Positions 6,130 to 15,603 are shown, counted from the first letter of the stretch. The stretch is DNA of 64,000 bases from Pollutimonas nitritireducens (GCF_002849615.1 NZ_PDNV01000003.1:124001-188000), one strand, 5' to 3'. Made by a program: numbers and translations. Notes: generated from the letters alone by a model not told the origin.

Positions 6130-6716
6130 GACGGTTCCTTCGATTTACCTAGGCATATTGCCCAAGTCTATTCTACCGCCAGAGGCTCACTGCAACCTCC
6201 GAATTAGTAACGAAGGTATTCGACGATTGCACCGGCACGGAGTGTGTCATTGAACATACAGTTCGGGTAAGCCCTCCTTACAGACGCCGCGGCATGAGGT
6301 ATAGAATTTGAAAAAATCACAGCACCTCTGGCAAGCTCAGGGGTCACGACACACAAGAATTCGGTAGCAAAGGGAAATACCAGAATGGGGTCGTTACACA
6401 GTCCGCCATGCCGCATGCGGCCGTCACGTCACTGCACGGGACGTCCTCGTATGCATCATTCTGTGAGGCTTCCTGCCACGCCCGTCCGTGTCAACAACCA
6501 AACTGAAACTATATGGCACCGTGCCGTAGCGCGGAGCGGCATCGACGATTGCATAGGCATGATGTCCTAAACATCATGCCCAATTTGCTTTTGTCTGCGT
6601 GCTGCGCAACGGGTAATGCCGTGTGCAGCTCGCAGACACAGCCCTCGGGCATACAAGGAGAGGCGGCGTCTTTATAGACGTACGACTTGAAACGTCAACA
6701 ATAAGGAAGCACACAA
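6130..6716. other. Long intergenic region upstream of the symporter cluster
   Basis: No gene could be supported in these 587 bases. A 70-codon minus-strand frame (6204-6416) has no Shine-Dalgarno sequence or recognisable domain. The region carries a perfect inverted repeat at 6556-6580 and probably the promoter and leader of the DUF4212/symporter operon; AAGGAAG lies just before its ATG. Confidence 0.5.
6556..6580. repeat. Perfect 10-bp inverted repeat upstream of the symporter operon
   Basis: GGCATGATGT, spacer CCTAA, ACATCATGCC. It is followed by a mildly T-rich stretch on the plus strand. It could be a dimeric regulator site 137 bases before the symporter small subunit, or a terminator of an unrecognised short transcript. 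Confidence 0.55.
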
Positions 6717-6974
6717 ATGGAAGACACCGCATCAAGAAATGCCTACTGGAAGGCAAACATTCGTATCATCCTGATTTCTCTGGCTATTTGGTTCATCTGC
6801 TCTTTTGGCATGGGCATTATCTTGCGCCCTATGCTGTCGGGCATCATGGTAGGCGGAGCAGACCTCGGATTCTGGATGGCTCAGAACGGATCAATGTACA
6901 TTTTCATCATCTTGATATTCGTCTACGCATCCGTCATGAACCGACTGGATCGCGAACACGGTTTGGAAGAATAA
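6717..6974 (+). CDS. DUF4212 small subunit of a sodium:solute symporter
   Basis: An 85-aa protein with two hydrophobic helices (about residues 16-35 and 56-76) and charged ends, typical of the DUF4212 partner encoded just before acetate-type SSS permeases. It is thought to assist assembly or activity of the permease in the inner membrane. AAGGAAG precedes the ATG, and the permease gene follows after 10 bases, preceded by the same AAGGAAG sequence, so the pair is co-translated. Confidence 0.88.
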   Translation: MEDTASRNAYWKANIRIILISLAIWFICSFGMGIILRPMLSGIMVGGADLGFWMAQNGSMYIFIILIFVYASVMNRLDREHGLEE

Positions 6975-6984
6975 GGAAGCCAAA

Positions 6985-8811
6985 ATGGATCAATTCACGC
7001 TCAACCTTATTTTCGTCGGTGCTACGTTCGCCCTTTATGTCGGCATCGCCGTGTGGGCCCGTGCCGCCACGACGTCCGAGTTCTATGCAGCAGGTCAAGG
7101 CGTACACCCGGTCCTGAATGGCATGGCGACCGGTGCCGACTGGATGTCGGCAGCTTCGTTTATTTCCATGGCCGGCATTATTGCCCTTTCTCCAGCCGGA
7201 GGGTATACGCAATCCGCCTTCCTGATGGGATGGACAGGCGGCTACGTATTGCTGGCATTATTACTTGCGCCCTACTTACGTAAATTCGGCCGCTTCACGG
7301 TTCCCGAGTTCATTGGCGATCGCTTTTACTCCAAGGGTGCAAGACTGCTTGCCGTACTCTGCCTGATCATCATCTCGATTACCTATGTGATCGGGCAGAT
7401 GCGCGGTGTGGGCGTCACGTTCTCACGCTTTCTTGAAGTGTCGACCGACGTCGGGCTTTACATTGGTGCGGCCATCGTATTCGTGTACGCCGTGTTCGGC
7501 GGCATGAAAGGCATCACCTATACCCAGGTGGCGCAATATGTCGTGCTTATCATTGCCTATACCGTCCCGGCCGTATTCATCTCTCTCCAGCTGACCGGCA
7601 ACTTCATGCCCCAGCTTGGACTGATTGGGGACTATGCACCAACAGGTGGTCAGCATACGTTACTGGCCAAACTGGACATGGTCGTGACTGAGCTGGGCTT
7701 TACAGCCTATACAGCCGACTCCGGCAACCGGCTGAACATGTTCCTGTTCACCATGTCGCTCATGATCGGAACGGCAGGTCTGCCACACGTCATCATTCGT
7801 TTCTTCACTGTTCCAAAAGTTGCCGACGCACGCTCGTCTGCCGGCTGGGCTCTGGTATTCATTGCCTTGCTCTACACGGTGGCACCCGCAGTCGGCTCAA
7901 TGGCCCGTTTGAATCTGACTACCACGATGTGGCCTTCGGCGATCTCCAGCACGGCGCTTTCAGGCCCTGCCCTTTCTCGTGCCGACATCGACAGCAAACC
8001 CGAACTATCCTGGATCCGCACATGGGAAAACACCGGTCTGCTAGACATGGAAGACAAGAATGGCGACGGTCTTATCCAGTACTATAACGACAAGGCTCCC
8101 GCCGATCATCCGATCACGAAGGCAGCAGCCGAACAAGGCTGGAAAGGCAACGAACTGGTCAAGATCGATAACGACATCATGGTGCTTGCCAATCCAGAAA
8201 TCGCAGCCTTGCCAGGCTGGGTGATCGCTTTGGTAGCGGCAGGCGCGTTGGCAGCGGCGTTATCCACCGCAGCGGGTTTGCTGCTGGCCATTTCATCGGC
8301 CATCTCGCATGACTTGATCAAAGGCTCCATTAAGCCGGACATCACGGAAAAAGGAGAGCTGCAAGCCGCCCGCATTTCCATGACCTTCGCTATTGTACTG
8401 GCCACGTGGCTGGGCCTGAATCCTCCGGGGTTTGCAGCGCAGGTTGTCGCCCTCGCCTTCGGTCTGGCAGCAGCAACCATCTTCCCGGCCCTGATGATGG
8501 GCATCTTCTCCAAGCGCATCAACAAAGAAGGCGCCATTGCCGGCATGTTGCTGGGTCTGGTGTTTACAGCAAGCTACATCTTCGTCTACAAGGGTTGGTT
8601 CTTTATACCCGGCACCAATAATCTGGCCGATATTCCCGCCAATTATTTCTTCGGAATTTCACCGCTGTCCATCGGCGCAGTTGGCGCTTTGGTGAATTTC
8701 ATTGCCGCCTACGTCGTATCTTCCGTAACCGCTGCACCACCTGCTCATATTCAGCATTTGGTTGAGTCCATCCGCGTTCCCAAAGGGTCGGGCACTGCTG
8801 TACAGCACTAA
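6985..8811 (+). CDS. Sodium:solute symporter, acetate/ActP-like (VC2705 subfamily)
   Basis: A 608-aa multi-pass protein of the SSS family with the conserved early segments (ATTSEFYAAGQGVHPVLNGMATGADWMSAASFISMAG) and some 13 hydrophobic helices. It has the soluble insertion between mid-protein helices, about residues 330-395 (WENTGLLDMEDKNGDG...), that marks the subfamily paired with DUF4212. The likely substrate is acetate or another short monocarboxylate, taken up with sodium. In Vibrio and relatives this subfamily is linked to acetate use. A strong terminator follows, but the CBS/DUF294 gene 80 bases on belongs to the same conserved neighbourhood. Confidence 0.9.
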   Translation: MDQFTLNLIFVGATFALYVGIAVWARAATTSEFYAAGQGVHPVLNGMATGADWMSAASFISMAGIIALSPAGGYTQSAFLMGWTGGYVLLALLLAPYLRKFGRFTVPEFIGDRFYSKGARLLAVLCLIIISITYVIGQMRGVGVTFSRFLEVSTDVGLYIGAAIVFVYAVFGGMKGITYTQVAQYVVLIIAYTVPAVFISLQLTGNFMPQLGLIGDYAPTGGQHTLLAKLDMVVTELGFTAYTADSGNRLNMFLFTMSLMIGTAGLPHVIIRFFTVPKVADARSSAGWALVFIALLYTVAPAVGSMARLNLTTTMWPSAISSTALSGPALSRADIDSKPELSWIRTWENTGLLDMEDKNGDGLIQYYNDKAPADHPITKAAAEQGWKGNELVKIDNDIMVLANPEIAALPGWVIALVAAGALAAALSTAAGLLLAISSAISHDLIKGSIKPDITEKGELQAARISMTFAIVLATWLGLNPPGFAAQVVALAFGLAAATIFPALMMGIFSKRINKEGAIAGMLLGLVFTASYIFVYKGWFFIPGTNNLADIPANYFFGISPLSIGAVGALVNFIAAYVVSSVTAAPPAHIQHLVESIRVPKGSGTAVQH

Positions 8812-8825
8812 GTAGTAAATGAATA

Positions 8826-8857
8826 CGCCGGGCGGGAAACCGCTCGGCGCTTTTTTC
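8826..8857 (+). terminator. Intrinsic terminator of the symporter operon
   Basis: GCCGGGCGG, loop GAAA, CCGCTCGGC, then GC and six T residues. Confidence 0.9.
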
Positions 8858-8893
8858 TCTACCAATCACCTAAACAACGCCGAAACATGCTAA

Positions 8894-10408
8894 ATGGACG
8901 AACATAAAACGGCCCTGACCGGCCCACTGCATACCGTCCATTCCAAAGATATTCTCAAACGTGAGGCGCTTGCGCCTGCCGCCAGGGCACTGCTGAGCCA
9001 CGCATACACCGCCCACGACCTGATCACCCGCGCACCACTGTCCTGCACACCAGAAACGACAGCCGGGGAAGCCGCGCGGACGATGCGTGACGCCCATGTC
9101 TCATCGCTCGGAGTCGTCGAAACTGGCGGCAAACTCGTCGGCCTCATCACCATACGCGACCTGGTCAGCCGGGTTCTGGCTGAAGGACGCAGCCCCGATA
9201 CGCCTGTACGGGACATCATGACGCCGGACCCCATCACGCTGCCCTCGTCGGCCTTGGGTGTGGACATTCTCAATTTCATGCTCAGGAACAAAGTCGGCCA
9301 CCTTCCCATCAGCAACGATGGCAAGCTCGATGGCATGATCACCCAGACCGATCTGATACGGGTCAATGCCACCAACGCCGCAACCCTGGTACATGAAATT
9401 ACCGTTGCGCAAGATGTACCGACCATGATTGTCGCCACCAGCAGCATTCCCGATCTGCTCGTCAAATTGGTCGCCGGACATCAAGGCCATGAAGTCGTTA
9501 CACGGTTCATTACCGATATTGCCGATGCGGTAACACGTCGTTTGCTGATGCTGGCCGAACAGGAACTCGGTCCGGCACCGGTTCCATACCTCTGGCTTGC
9601 CTGCGGCAGCCAAGGTCGCCAAGAGCAAACCGGACTGTCCGACCAGGACAATTGCCTTTTTCTGGACGACGCCGTCTCGACCGCCGATATGACGTATTTT
9701 GAACGGCTGGCCCGCATTGTTTCCGATGGCCTGAACGCAAGCGGCTATGTTTACTGCCCGGGCGACATGATGGCCACGAATTCACGCTGGCGCCAGCCTG
9801 TAAGAATCTGGCGCCAGTACTTCCATAGCTGGGCGGCCAAACCGAATCCCGAGGCGCAAATGCTGGCGTCTGTCATGTTCGACCTGCGGCCCGTAGGCGG
9901 CACAATCGGGCTGCACAAGACCTTGCAAGTCGAAACACTCAAGGCAGCGTCGGAAAATTCCATTTTCGTTGCACACATGATCGCAAACAGTCTTAAACAT
10001 AGACCCGCACTGGGATTCATACGACAATTTTCCACTGTTCGATCTGGAACTTACCGCAACCATATCGATATGAAACTCAATGGGGTCATCCCAATTACCG
10101 ACCTGGCACGTATCTATGCCTTGCAGGCACGCCTGCCTGAAGTCAATACGCGGGCGCGATTGTTGGCTGCGGGACAGGCAGGAATTATCTCGGCTTCAGG
10201 AGCCCACGACCTAGTCCAGGCCTACGATCTGATCGCCCGACTTCGACTTGAACACCAGGCCCGCCTCATCAGGTCTGGTGATAAACCCAACAACTACCTC
10301 GATCCTGTAGAGCTTTCCAATTTCCAACGTAACCATCTGCGCAATGCCTTTATGGTGGTACGAACCATGCAGTCGGCTCTGGGTCAAGGCAAAAGCGCAT
10401 TAACATGA
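8894..10408 (+). CDS. CBS-domain DUF294 nucleotidyltransferase-like protein
   Basis: 504 aa. Two CBS repeats cover about residues 35-160 (AHDLITRAPLSC... and VRDIMTPDPITL...). A DUF294 nucleotidyltransferase-like domain follows, with the GSQGRQEQTGLSDQDN signature near residue 237, then the DUF294 C-terminal helical domain (LGFIRQFSTVRSG... DLARIYALQ). Unlike many relatives it lacks an N-terminal cyclic-nucleotide-binding domain. It is proposed to be a cytoplasmic regulator that senses adenylate ligands through CBS and modifies or binds a partner. Co-occurrence with this symporter and an exonuclease-domain protein is common in proteobacteria, but the reaction is unproven. Confidence 0.85.
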   Translation: MDEHKTALTGPLHTVHSKDILKREALAPAARALLSHAYTAHDLITRAPLSCTPETTAGEAARTMRDAHVSSLGVVETGGKLVGLITIRDLVSRVLAEGRSPDTPVRDIMTPDPITLPSSALGVDILNFMLRNKVGHLPISNDGKLDGMITQTDLIRVNATNAATLVHEITVAQDVPTMIVATSSIPDLLVKLVAGHQGHEVVTRFITDIADAVTRRLLMLAEQELGPAPVPYLWLACGSQGRQEQTGLSDQDNCLFLDDAVSTADMTYFERLARIVSDGLNASGYVYCPGDMMATNSRWRQPVRIWRQYFHSWAAKPNPEAQMLASVMFDLRPVGGTIGLHKTLQVETLKAASENSIFVAHMIANSLKHRPALGFIRQFSTVRSGTYRNHIDMKLNGVIPITDLARIYALQARLPEVNTRARLLAAGQAGIISASGAHDLVQAYDLIARLRLEHQARLIRSGDKPNNYLDPVELSNFQRNHLRNAFMVVRTMQSALGQGKSALT

Positions 10409-10420
10409 CGAGAAAAACAT

Positions 10421-10951
10421 ATGTGGGTTGATTTACTTTCAATGCTGGCAACCGCCGTCCTGGCGGCATGCCTGGTATTCATACTGGGACGTTTCTTGCG
10501 CAAATCAAAGCGCAAGCTGCCCCGCTGGGCAATGCCCGCTGCCATGGGCTGCTCTATGATCGCGTTTTCAATCTGGAGCGAATACTCCTGGTTCACGCGC
10601 ATGCAGGCGGCCCTGCCGCAAAATGTGGTGGTACTCAGCACTGGCGAACGCAGTGCTCCATGGGCGCCATGGACCTACGCCGCTCCCGTCACCATACGTT
10701 TCATCGCCATGGACACTCACGCTATTTCGCGGTCCGAGCAAAAACCACAGCTGGTCAAGGGCCATCTTTTATTGGTAGAGCGCTGGCAACCTACGCGCAC
10801 AGTCGCCGTAGCCTTTGACTGTGCCGCCCATTTGCGCGCCGATTTGATGGGCAATGCCACGCTTGCCGCCGACGGAGTCCTGAGCGGCGCACAATGGCAG
10901 GCCGTTGCTCCCACCGAGCCCGCTTTACGAGCCGCCTGCAAGTCGACATGA
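10421..10951 (+). CDS. Hypothetical membrane-anchored protein, 176 aa
   Basis: Two N-terminal hydrophobic helices (about residues 5-24 and 40-54) flank a basic loop (RKSKRKLPR). The remaining 120 residues are soluble and probably periplasmic, with a Trp/Pro-rich entry (APWAPWTYAAP). The gene starts 12 bases after the DUF294 gene and is followed 47 bases later by the exonuclease gene, so it is part of the cluster. I know no function for the family. Confidence 0.75.
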   Translation: MWVDLLSMLATAVLAACLVFILGRFLRKSKRKLPRWAMPAAMGCSMIAFSIWSEYSWFTRMQAALPQNVVVLSTGERSAPWAPWTYAAPVTIRFIAMDTHAISRSEQKPQLVKGHLLLVERWQPTRTVAVAFDCAAHLRADLMGNATLAADGVLSGAQWQAVAPTEPALRAACKST

Positions 10952-10998
10952 ATGCGAGTGCCATGGCTGCTGAATCGACCTGATCGCTTAGTGTAGTA

Positions 10999-12909
10999 AT
11001 GAAAAACCGCCCCAGTCTTAGATTCACGATATTCCTGATTTTCACGGCGCTGGCTGCGGGCAGCATCGTTGCCCTGGCTGCAGGCCTTTACTTTGGCTTC
11101 CATAAGCAGGATCAGGCCGGCTCGCCGGATGCCGTCATCATCGGCGGTTTCTTGGCCGGCACTACCATCGTTGGCCTCATAACCTGGACGTGGCTTCTGT
11201 TTGACGACAATATCGCCAAACCCATTGAACGCCTGGCGGGTCACCTGCGCACGCGCACCCATAGCTCGGTGACCACGCCAATAGACCCCGGCCCCTCTCG
11301 TTATTTGGGTGATCTAGCCACCGCGGCGCAAGACCTTGCCCAGACTCTCCATGACACCCGACAGTCCCTGGCCGCCTCCACAGCCCGCGAAACGGCCGGG
11401 CTGGCTTATGAGAAAGCCCTGCTTGAAACGCTGCTTACCGACATTTCCGCAGGGGTTCTGATGTGCTCGGCGTCTCATCAGCTGGTCTTCTACAACGGGC
11501 GGGCCGCAAGCCTGATCGGCGGCCTGGACGCGGACGCCACGCCTGGCCTCAACCGGTCCTTGTTCGATTACCTTCATCCGCCCCCCGTACTGGCCGGCTA
11601 TGCGCGGCTGCGGTCAACCGGGGACGCCGACGCCGCATCGGATATTCTCTGTGCTACACAGACCACCGGGACGACACTGCTGGCCCGTATGCGGCTCCTG
11701 CCTGTCCACGAGCAAGGGGCAACCCCCGGCTATATGATGACGCTTCATAACAATGCGGCCTTCTCCTTCGAAAGCGGAGACGATCCACTTGTTTCTTCCG
11801 ATCCCCACTCCCTATGGATGATCCATGCCAGCGACCTGGCGGGTGCGTTGCAGGCACAACTGAACGCAACCGGGTTTGGATTACGGTATAGCGCGCCCCA
11901 CATCATCCTGCGTTGCAACGGGTTTCAAGTCGTCGCCTTGCTCGATGCGTTGACCCGGCATGTGGCATCTCGCGGATCAGACCTGTCGCTGGACATCAAA
12001 CCTGAAGGATCAGGTGCCTCGATCAGTCTTAACTGGAAAGGCCTGCCCTTGCCGCAGCATGAAGTCGAGCAACTTTTGTCTTCCGATCTGGCTACCTACC
12101 CGGCCACGATTCCCATCCAGGCGGTGCTTGACGGCCATGCCGCCTCGCTCGAAAGCGGTGTGCAACCGCCTGACCGTGCCAGCTTGAGCGTGACGATTTC
12201 AGAGGCCCGCCTGGCACAGCCCCGCGCGCCAGCGATTTCGCAAGGACTGGTGTATGACTTTGAATTATTGCTCAAGACGCCCAAAACTGAGCTATCTTCA
12301 AGCCATATCGAAGATCTGACCTACGTTGTATTCGACACGGAAACCACCGGGCTCAGGCCCGACCAGGGAGATGAAATCGTTCAAATCGCCGCGGTGCGAA
12401 TCGTTAATGGCCGCAGGGTTCACAAAGAGGTATTCAACACACTGGTCAACCCGCGCCGGGCCATCCCGACATCGTCGACCAATGTGCATGGCATTACGGA
12501 TTACATGGTTGCCTCGGCACCTACGATTGAAGAGGTCGGACGCAAGTTCCATCAATTTATCAAGGGAGCCGTGCTGGTCGCTCACAATGCGCCATTCGAT
12601 ATGGCTTTCCTGCGCCGGTACGAACAATCCATGGGCTGCCAGTTCGATAATCCGGTACTCGATACTGTCTTGCTATCGGCGCTTGTATTCGGCCAAAGCG
12701 ACAGCCACAGCCTGGACTCACTCAGTCATCGCCTTGGTATTACGATTACCGAAGAAGCCCGGCATACAGCCATTGGCGATGCCAGCGCGACTGCCGATGT
12801 CTTCCTGAAGCTGATCCCCGCCTTGAAGGCACGGGGACTGGAAACGTTTGGTGATGTATTGGCCGAGGTGCGCAAGCACAGCCGTTTGCTGAAGGACTTA
12901 AACGGCTAA
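10999..12909 (+). CDS. Membrane-anchored PAS-like/DEDDh exonuclease-domain protein
   Basis: 636 aa. Two transmembrane helices (about 9-30 and 48-68) and a HAMP-like linker (DNIAKPIERLAGHL) lead to a PAS-like region (about 140-250; LLTDISAGVLMCSASHQLVFYNG). A degenerate middle part occupies the place of a kinase domain, with no H-box or N/G1/G2 ATP site. The C-terminus (from about 440) is a DnaQ-type 3'-5' exonuclease with all DEDDh elements: VFDTETTG, HNAPFDMAFLRR, and HTAIGDASATAD. It thus looks like a histidine kinase whose catalytic end was replaced by an exonuclease. Substrate is unknown; it belongs to the symporter cluster. Confidence 0.85.
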   Translation: MKNRPSLRFTIFLIFTALAAGSIVALAAGLYFGFHKQDQAGSPDAVIIGGFLAGTTIVGLITWTWLLFDDNIAKPIERLAGHLRTRTHSSVTTPIDPGPSRYLGDLATAAQDLAQTLHDTRQSLAASTARETAGLAYEKALLETLLTDISAGVLMCSASHQLVFYNGRAASLIGGLDADATPGLNRSLFDYLHPPPVLAGYARLRSTGDADAASDILCATQTTGTTLLARMRLLPVHEQGATPGYMMTLHNNAAFSFESGDDPLVSSDPHSLWMIHASDLAGALQAQLNATGFGLRYSAPHIILRCNGFQVVALLDALTRHVASRGSDLSLDIKPEGSGASISLNWKGLPLPQHEVEQLLSSDLATYPATIPIQAVLDGHAASLESGVQPPDRASLSVTISEARLAQPRAPAISQGLVYDFELLLKTPKTELSSSHIEDLTYVVFDTETTGLRPDQGDEIVQIAAVRIVNGRRVHKEVFNTLVNPRRAIPTSSTNVHGITDYMVASAPTIEEVGRKFHQFIKGAVLVAHNAPFDMAFLRRYEQSMGCQFDNPVLDTVLLSALVFGQSDSHSLDSLSHRLGITITEEARHTAIGDASATADVFLKLIPALKARGLETFGDVLAEVRKHSRLLKDLNG

Positions 12910-12973
12910 AATCAAATCCCACCGGTACTATCAAGCTGTATTGTCCCATCGCTTCACTATTCCGAGGCCATCC

Positions 12974-14011
12974 GTGCTTGATCATTTGTCCATATCCGAC
13001 GCCCCTCTCTATTTCATCGTCAATAGTGCTTCGGGGCGTCAGGCGTCCAGCGCGACCGAACAAGCCATTGACTCCGCCATGCGTTCCGCGGGGCGCGACT
13101 ACCGTATATTCGTTGTCGAGAACACAAATGGCCTGAAGGCCATCGTACGTCAGGCCGTTGATGCCGCCAAGGAAAACAGCGGGGTAGCCGTCGCGGTAGG
13201 CGGAGACGGTACGATCAACGCCGTGGCAACGGCCGCACTTGCCAGTCGCTGTTTGTTCGGTGCTGTTCCACAAGGCACGTTCAACTATTTTGGACGCACG
13301 CATGGCATTCCTGAAGACATAGAATCGGCGCTCTCGGACCTATTGCACGGACAACCCGTAGCCGTGCAGGTCGGGCTGGTGAATGACCGAATCTTTCTCG
13401 TCAACGCCAGCGTAGGCTTGTATCCTGAACTGCTAGAAGACCGGGAAGTATTCAAGCAGCGCTATGGTCGAAGTCGACTTGTTGCCGTATGGTCGGCCCT
13501 GGTCACGGCACTGGGCGACCATCGATACCTGGACATGACCCTGGATCAGGATGGTAAACGGATATACCTTCGAACGACCACGCTGTTCATTGGCAATAAT
13601 CGCCTCCAACTCGAGCAGGTCGGCATCGAACAGGCAGAGTCGCTGAAACACGGTCAGCTCGCCGCGATCGCAGTAAACCCCGTCGGGACAATGCCCTTGC
13701 TTTGGCTCGCCGCGCGCGGCGCCTTGGGAAAGCTTGGCAACGCCGAACATGTTACTGGCTTCAGTTTCCATACCCTGACCGTTGTCCCACGTGGCTTGTT
13801 TCGCAGCAAGTCCGTCGCACGCCGTGCCGAACGTCCGGTTACCGTCGAACATTCGCGCAGGCGTCGCATCAAGGTCGCCGTAGATGGTGAAATCATATGG
13901 CTACAGTCGCCGCTCGAGTTTCGCGTGGCACCGGAGCCGTTGATGCTGGTCAAGCGTGCCCAAGAAGTGGAGTCCGATGGTTCACACCGAATGCAAGGCG
14001 TAGCGGCATGA
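12974..14011 (+). CDS. Diacylglycerol kinase family lipid kinase
   Basis: 345 aa from the GTG at 12974 (a TTG at 12941 is the alternative). The catalytic domain shows FIVNSASGR near the start and the family glycine motif VAVGGDGTINAVATAAL (ATP binding), then PQGTFNYFGRTHGIP. The second beta-rich domain follows (VNASVGLYPELLED..., FRSKS...RPVTVEHSRRRRIKVAVDGE). Such cytoplasmic enzymes phosphorylate a lipid at the membrane (diacylglycerol, or sphingoid-type in YegS). The stop overlaps the ATG of the next gene by four bases (ATGA), so the two are coupled. Confidence 0.88.
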   Translation: MLDHLSISDAPLYFIVNSASGRQASSATEQAIDSAMRSAGRDYRIFVVENTNGLKAIVRQAVDAAKENSGVAVAVGGDGTINAVATAALASRCLFGAVPQGTFNYFGRTHGIPEDIESALSDLLHGQPVAVQVGLVNDRIFLVNASVGLYPELLEDREVFKQRYGRSRLVAVWSALVTALGDHRYLDMTLDQDGKRIYLRTTTLFIGNNRLQLEQVGIEQAESLKHGQLAAIAVNPVGTMPLLWLAARGALGKLGNAEHVTGFSFHTLTVVPRGLFRSKSVARRAERPVTVEHSRRRRIKVAVDGEIIWLQSPLEFRVAPEPLMLVKRAQEVESDGSHRMQGVAA

Positions 14012-14883
14012 GGGTGGTGTTGCATATATCTGATCTTCATTTTGGCACCGAACGGCCGCTGGTCGTCAAAGCGCTGGAACGCCTCACCCATGTTCAGGCG
14101 CCTGATATCGTCATTTTATCGGGCGACATCACGCAACGCGCACGCAAGATGGAGTTCGCCGCGGCCGGCGCCTTCATGGATCGCCTTGCAGTTCCCGCCC
14201 GACTTGTCATAGCCGGAAATCACGATATCCCGCTATTTGACGTCGCCACCCGACTCCTGCATCCCTACTGGCGCTACAAGAGAGTCTTTGGTTCCGAGCT
14301 TGAGCCTATCCATGAAACACCCGAGCTGCTTGTTATTGGCGTGCGAACAACACGTCGTTACCGACATATTGAAGGGGAGGTCTCGGCCTCACAGATTGAA
14401 CGTGTTGCGCAGCGCTTGCGGCAGGCCGGGCAGAAGCAATTGCGCATTGTTGTCACACATCAACCCGTCCATGTCACGCACGCCGTCGATCAAGAGCATT
14501 TGCTGCGTGGCCATGAACAGGCGATTCGCAGCTGGACAGACGCCGGAGTTGATTTGATACTGGGCGGCCACATCCACCGACCTTTCATTCGTGGATTGCA
14601 TGACCACTTTGCCGATCTGCGGCGACCGGTCTGGGCTGTGCAAGCCGGAACGGCAGTGTCATCCCGTATTCGCCATGATTCAAACAACTCAGTGAATCTT
14701 ATCCGTCATGCTTTCGAAGACATGCCTCGCTACTGCGAGATCGAACGCTGGGACTATGAAGACACATCGGATGAATTCAAAATTCTGGAGCGCAAGACAA
14801 TACCTCATCCGCTGACGTCTACACTTGATTGGGCGAGTAGCGGGTCCTCATCGACGGATAGGCGTCAGTTCCGCGCGCGGTAA
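14008..14883 (+). CDS. Calcineurin-like metallophosphoesterase
   Basis: 291 aa from the ATG that overlaps the lipid kinase stop. All metal-binding blocks are present: HISDLHFG, LSGDITQRA, AGNHDIP, VTHQPVH and GGHIHRPF. The layout is that of CpdA/UDP-diacylglucosamine-hydrolase-like enzymes with two metal ions. Coupling to a lipid kinase suggests a phospholipid or nucleotide-lipid substrate, but that is inference. Confidence 0.88.
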   Translation: MRVVLHISDLHFGTERPLVVKALERLTHVQAPDIVILSGDITQRARKMEFAAAGAFMDRLAVPARLVIAGNHDIPLFDVATRLLHPYWRYKRVFGSELEPIHETPELLVIGVRTTRRYRHIEGEVSASQIERVAQRLRQAGQKQLRIVVTHQPVHVTHAVDQEHLLRGHEQAIRSWTDAGVDLILGGHIHRPFIRGLHDHFADLRRPVWAVQAGTAVSSRIRHDSNNSVNLIRHAFEDMPRYCEIERWDYEDTSDEFKILERKTIPHPLTSTLDWASSGSSSTDRRQFRAR

Positions 14884-14915
14884 AATTTCGAATTCTCATA
14901 CAAAAAGGAGTAAAC

Positions 14916-15593
14916 GTGTTTCCAACAAGGCTGACCAGCGGTTACCAATCGTTCTTGAACGGACGGCTCTCTCGCGAACGCGAGCGTTACGAAGAGCTGG
15001 CCAAATTGGGACAGCACCCCGAGATCATGGTCATAGGCTGTGGCGACTCCCGTGTCGCCCCCGAGACAATCTTCGATGCAGACCCCGGTGAAATTTTTGT
15101 AATACGCAATATTGCCAATATTGTCCCGCCGTGCGAACCTGACACGGAAACGTCGTTTCACGGTACCAGTGCCGCCATTGAATTCGGCGTGAACGCGCTG
15201 AAAGTCAAACATATCGTGGTGCTGGGCCATGCAAGCTGCGGTGGCGTCGCGGCATATGCCAATAATGCCGCGCCGTTGACTCAACGCGATTTCATCGGAA
15301 AATGGATGTCGCAGATTGCACCCGTGGCCGAGCGCGTCGGTCCAGCCACCGAGGACCGGCAAGAATGGATCAGAAAACTTGAATGGGGCGTCGTCGAGTA
15401 CAGCCTCGAAAACTTGATGACATTTACTGCCGTGCGCGACGCGGTCGAAAATGGAACGCTCACCTTGCACGGCGCTTACTTCGGCGTCGGCACCGGTCTG
15501 CTTTTCATACGGGATCCAATCACCGGACGATTTTCGCCATACAGCGAAGACAGCGAAGACAGCGAAGACAGCGAAGACAGCGGATCATTCTGA
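14916..15593 (+). CDS. can: Beta-class carbonic anhydrase with a variable repeat tail
   Basis: 225 aa from a GTG start eight bases after AAAGGAG. The zinc site is complete: Cys42, Asp44 and Arg46 in GCGDSR, His105 and Cys108 in GHASCGG. It interconverts carbon dioxide and bicarbonate in the cytoplasm. The last 16 residues are a SED-SED-SED-SED repeat coded by four perfect 9-bp units, beyond the usual end of the fold, so copy number could change without a frameshift. It follows the metallophosphoesterase after 32 bases and faces the flagellin gene tail to tail. Confidence 0.93.
   Translation: MFPTRLTSGYQSFLNGRLSRERERYEELAKLGQHPEIMVIGCGDSRVAPETIFDADPGEIFVIRNIANIVPPCEPDTETSFHGTSAAIEFGVNALKVKHIVVLGHASCGGVAAYANNAAPLTQRDFIGKWMSQIAPVAERVGPATEDRQEWIRKLEWGVVEYSLENLMTFTAVRDAVENGTLTLHGAYFGVGTGLLFIRDPITGRFSPYSEDSEDSEDSEDSGSF
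15543..15578 (+). repeat. Four perfect 9-bp tandem repeats in the carbonic anhydrase tail
   Basis: AGCGAAGAC is repeated four times without a mismatch and a partial fifth unit (AGCG) follows. Each unit encodes Ser-Glu-Asp. Slippage would alter the acidic tail by three residues per unit and keep the frame. Confidence 0.95.
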
Positions 15594-15603
15594 TCGACAA
15601 TCG

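Noticed and set aside
6204-6416. 70-codon minus-strand frame in the symporter upstream region
   Set aside because: No ribosome-binding site, no recognisable domain, and the surrounding sequence does not look coding.
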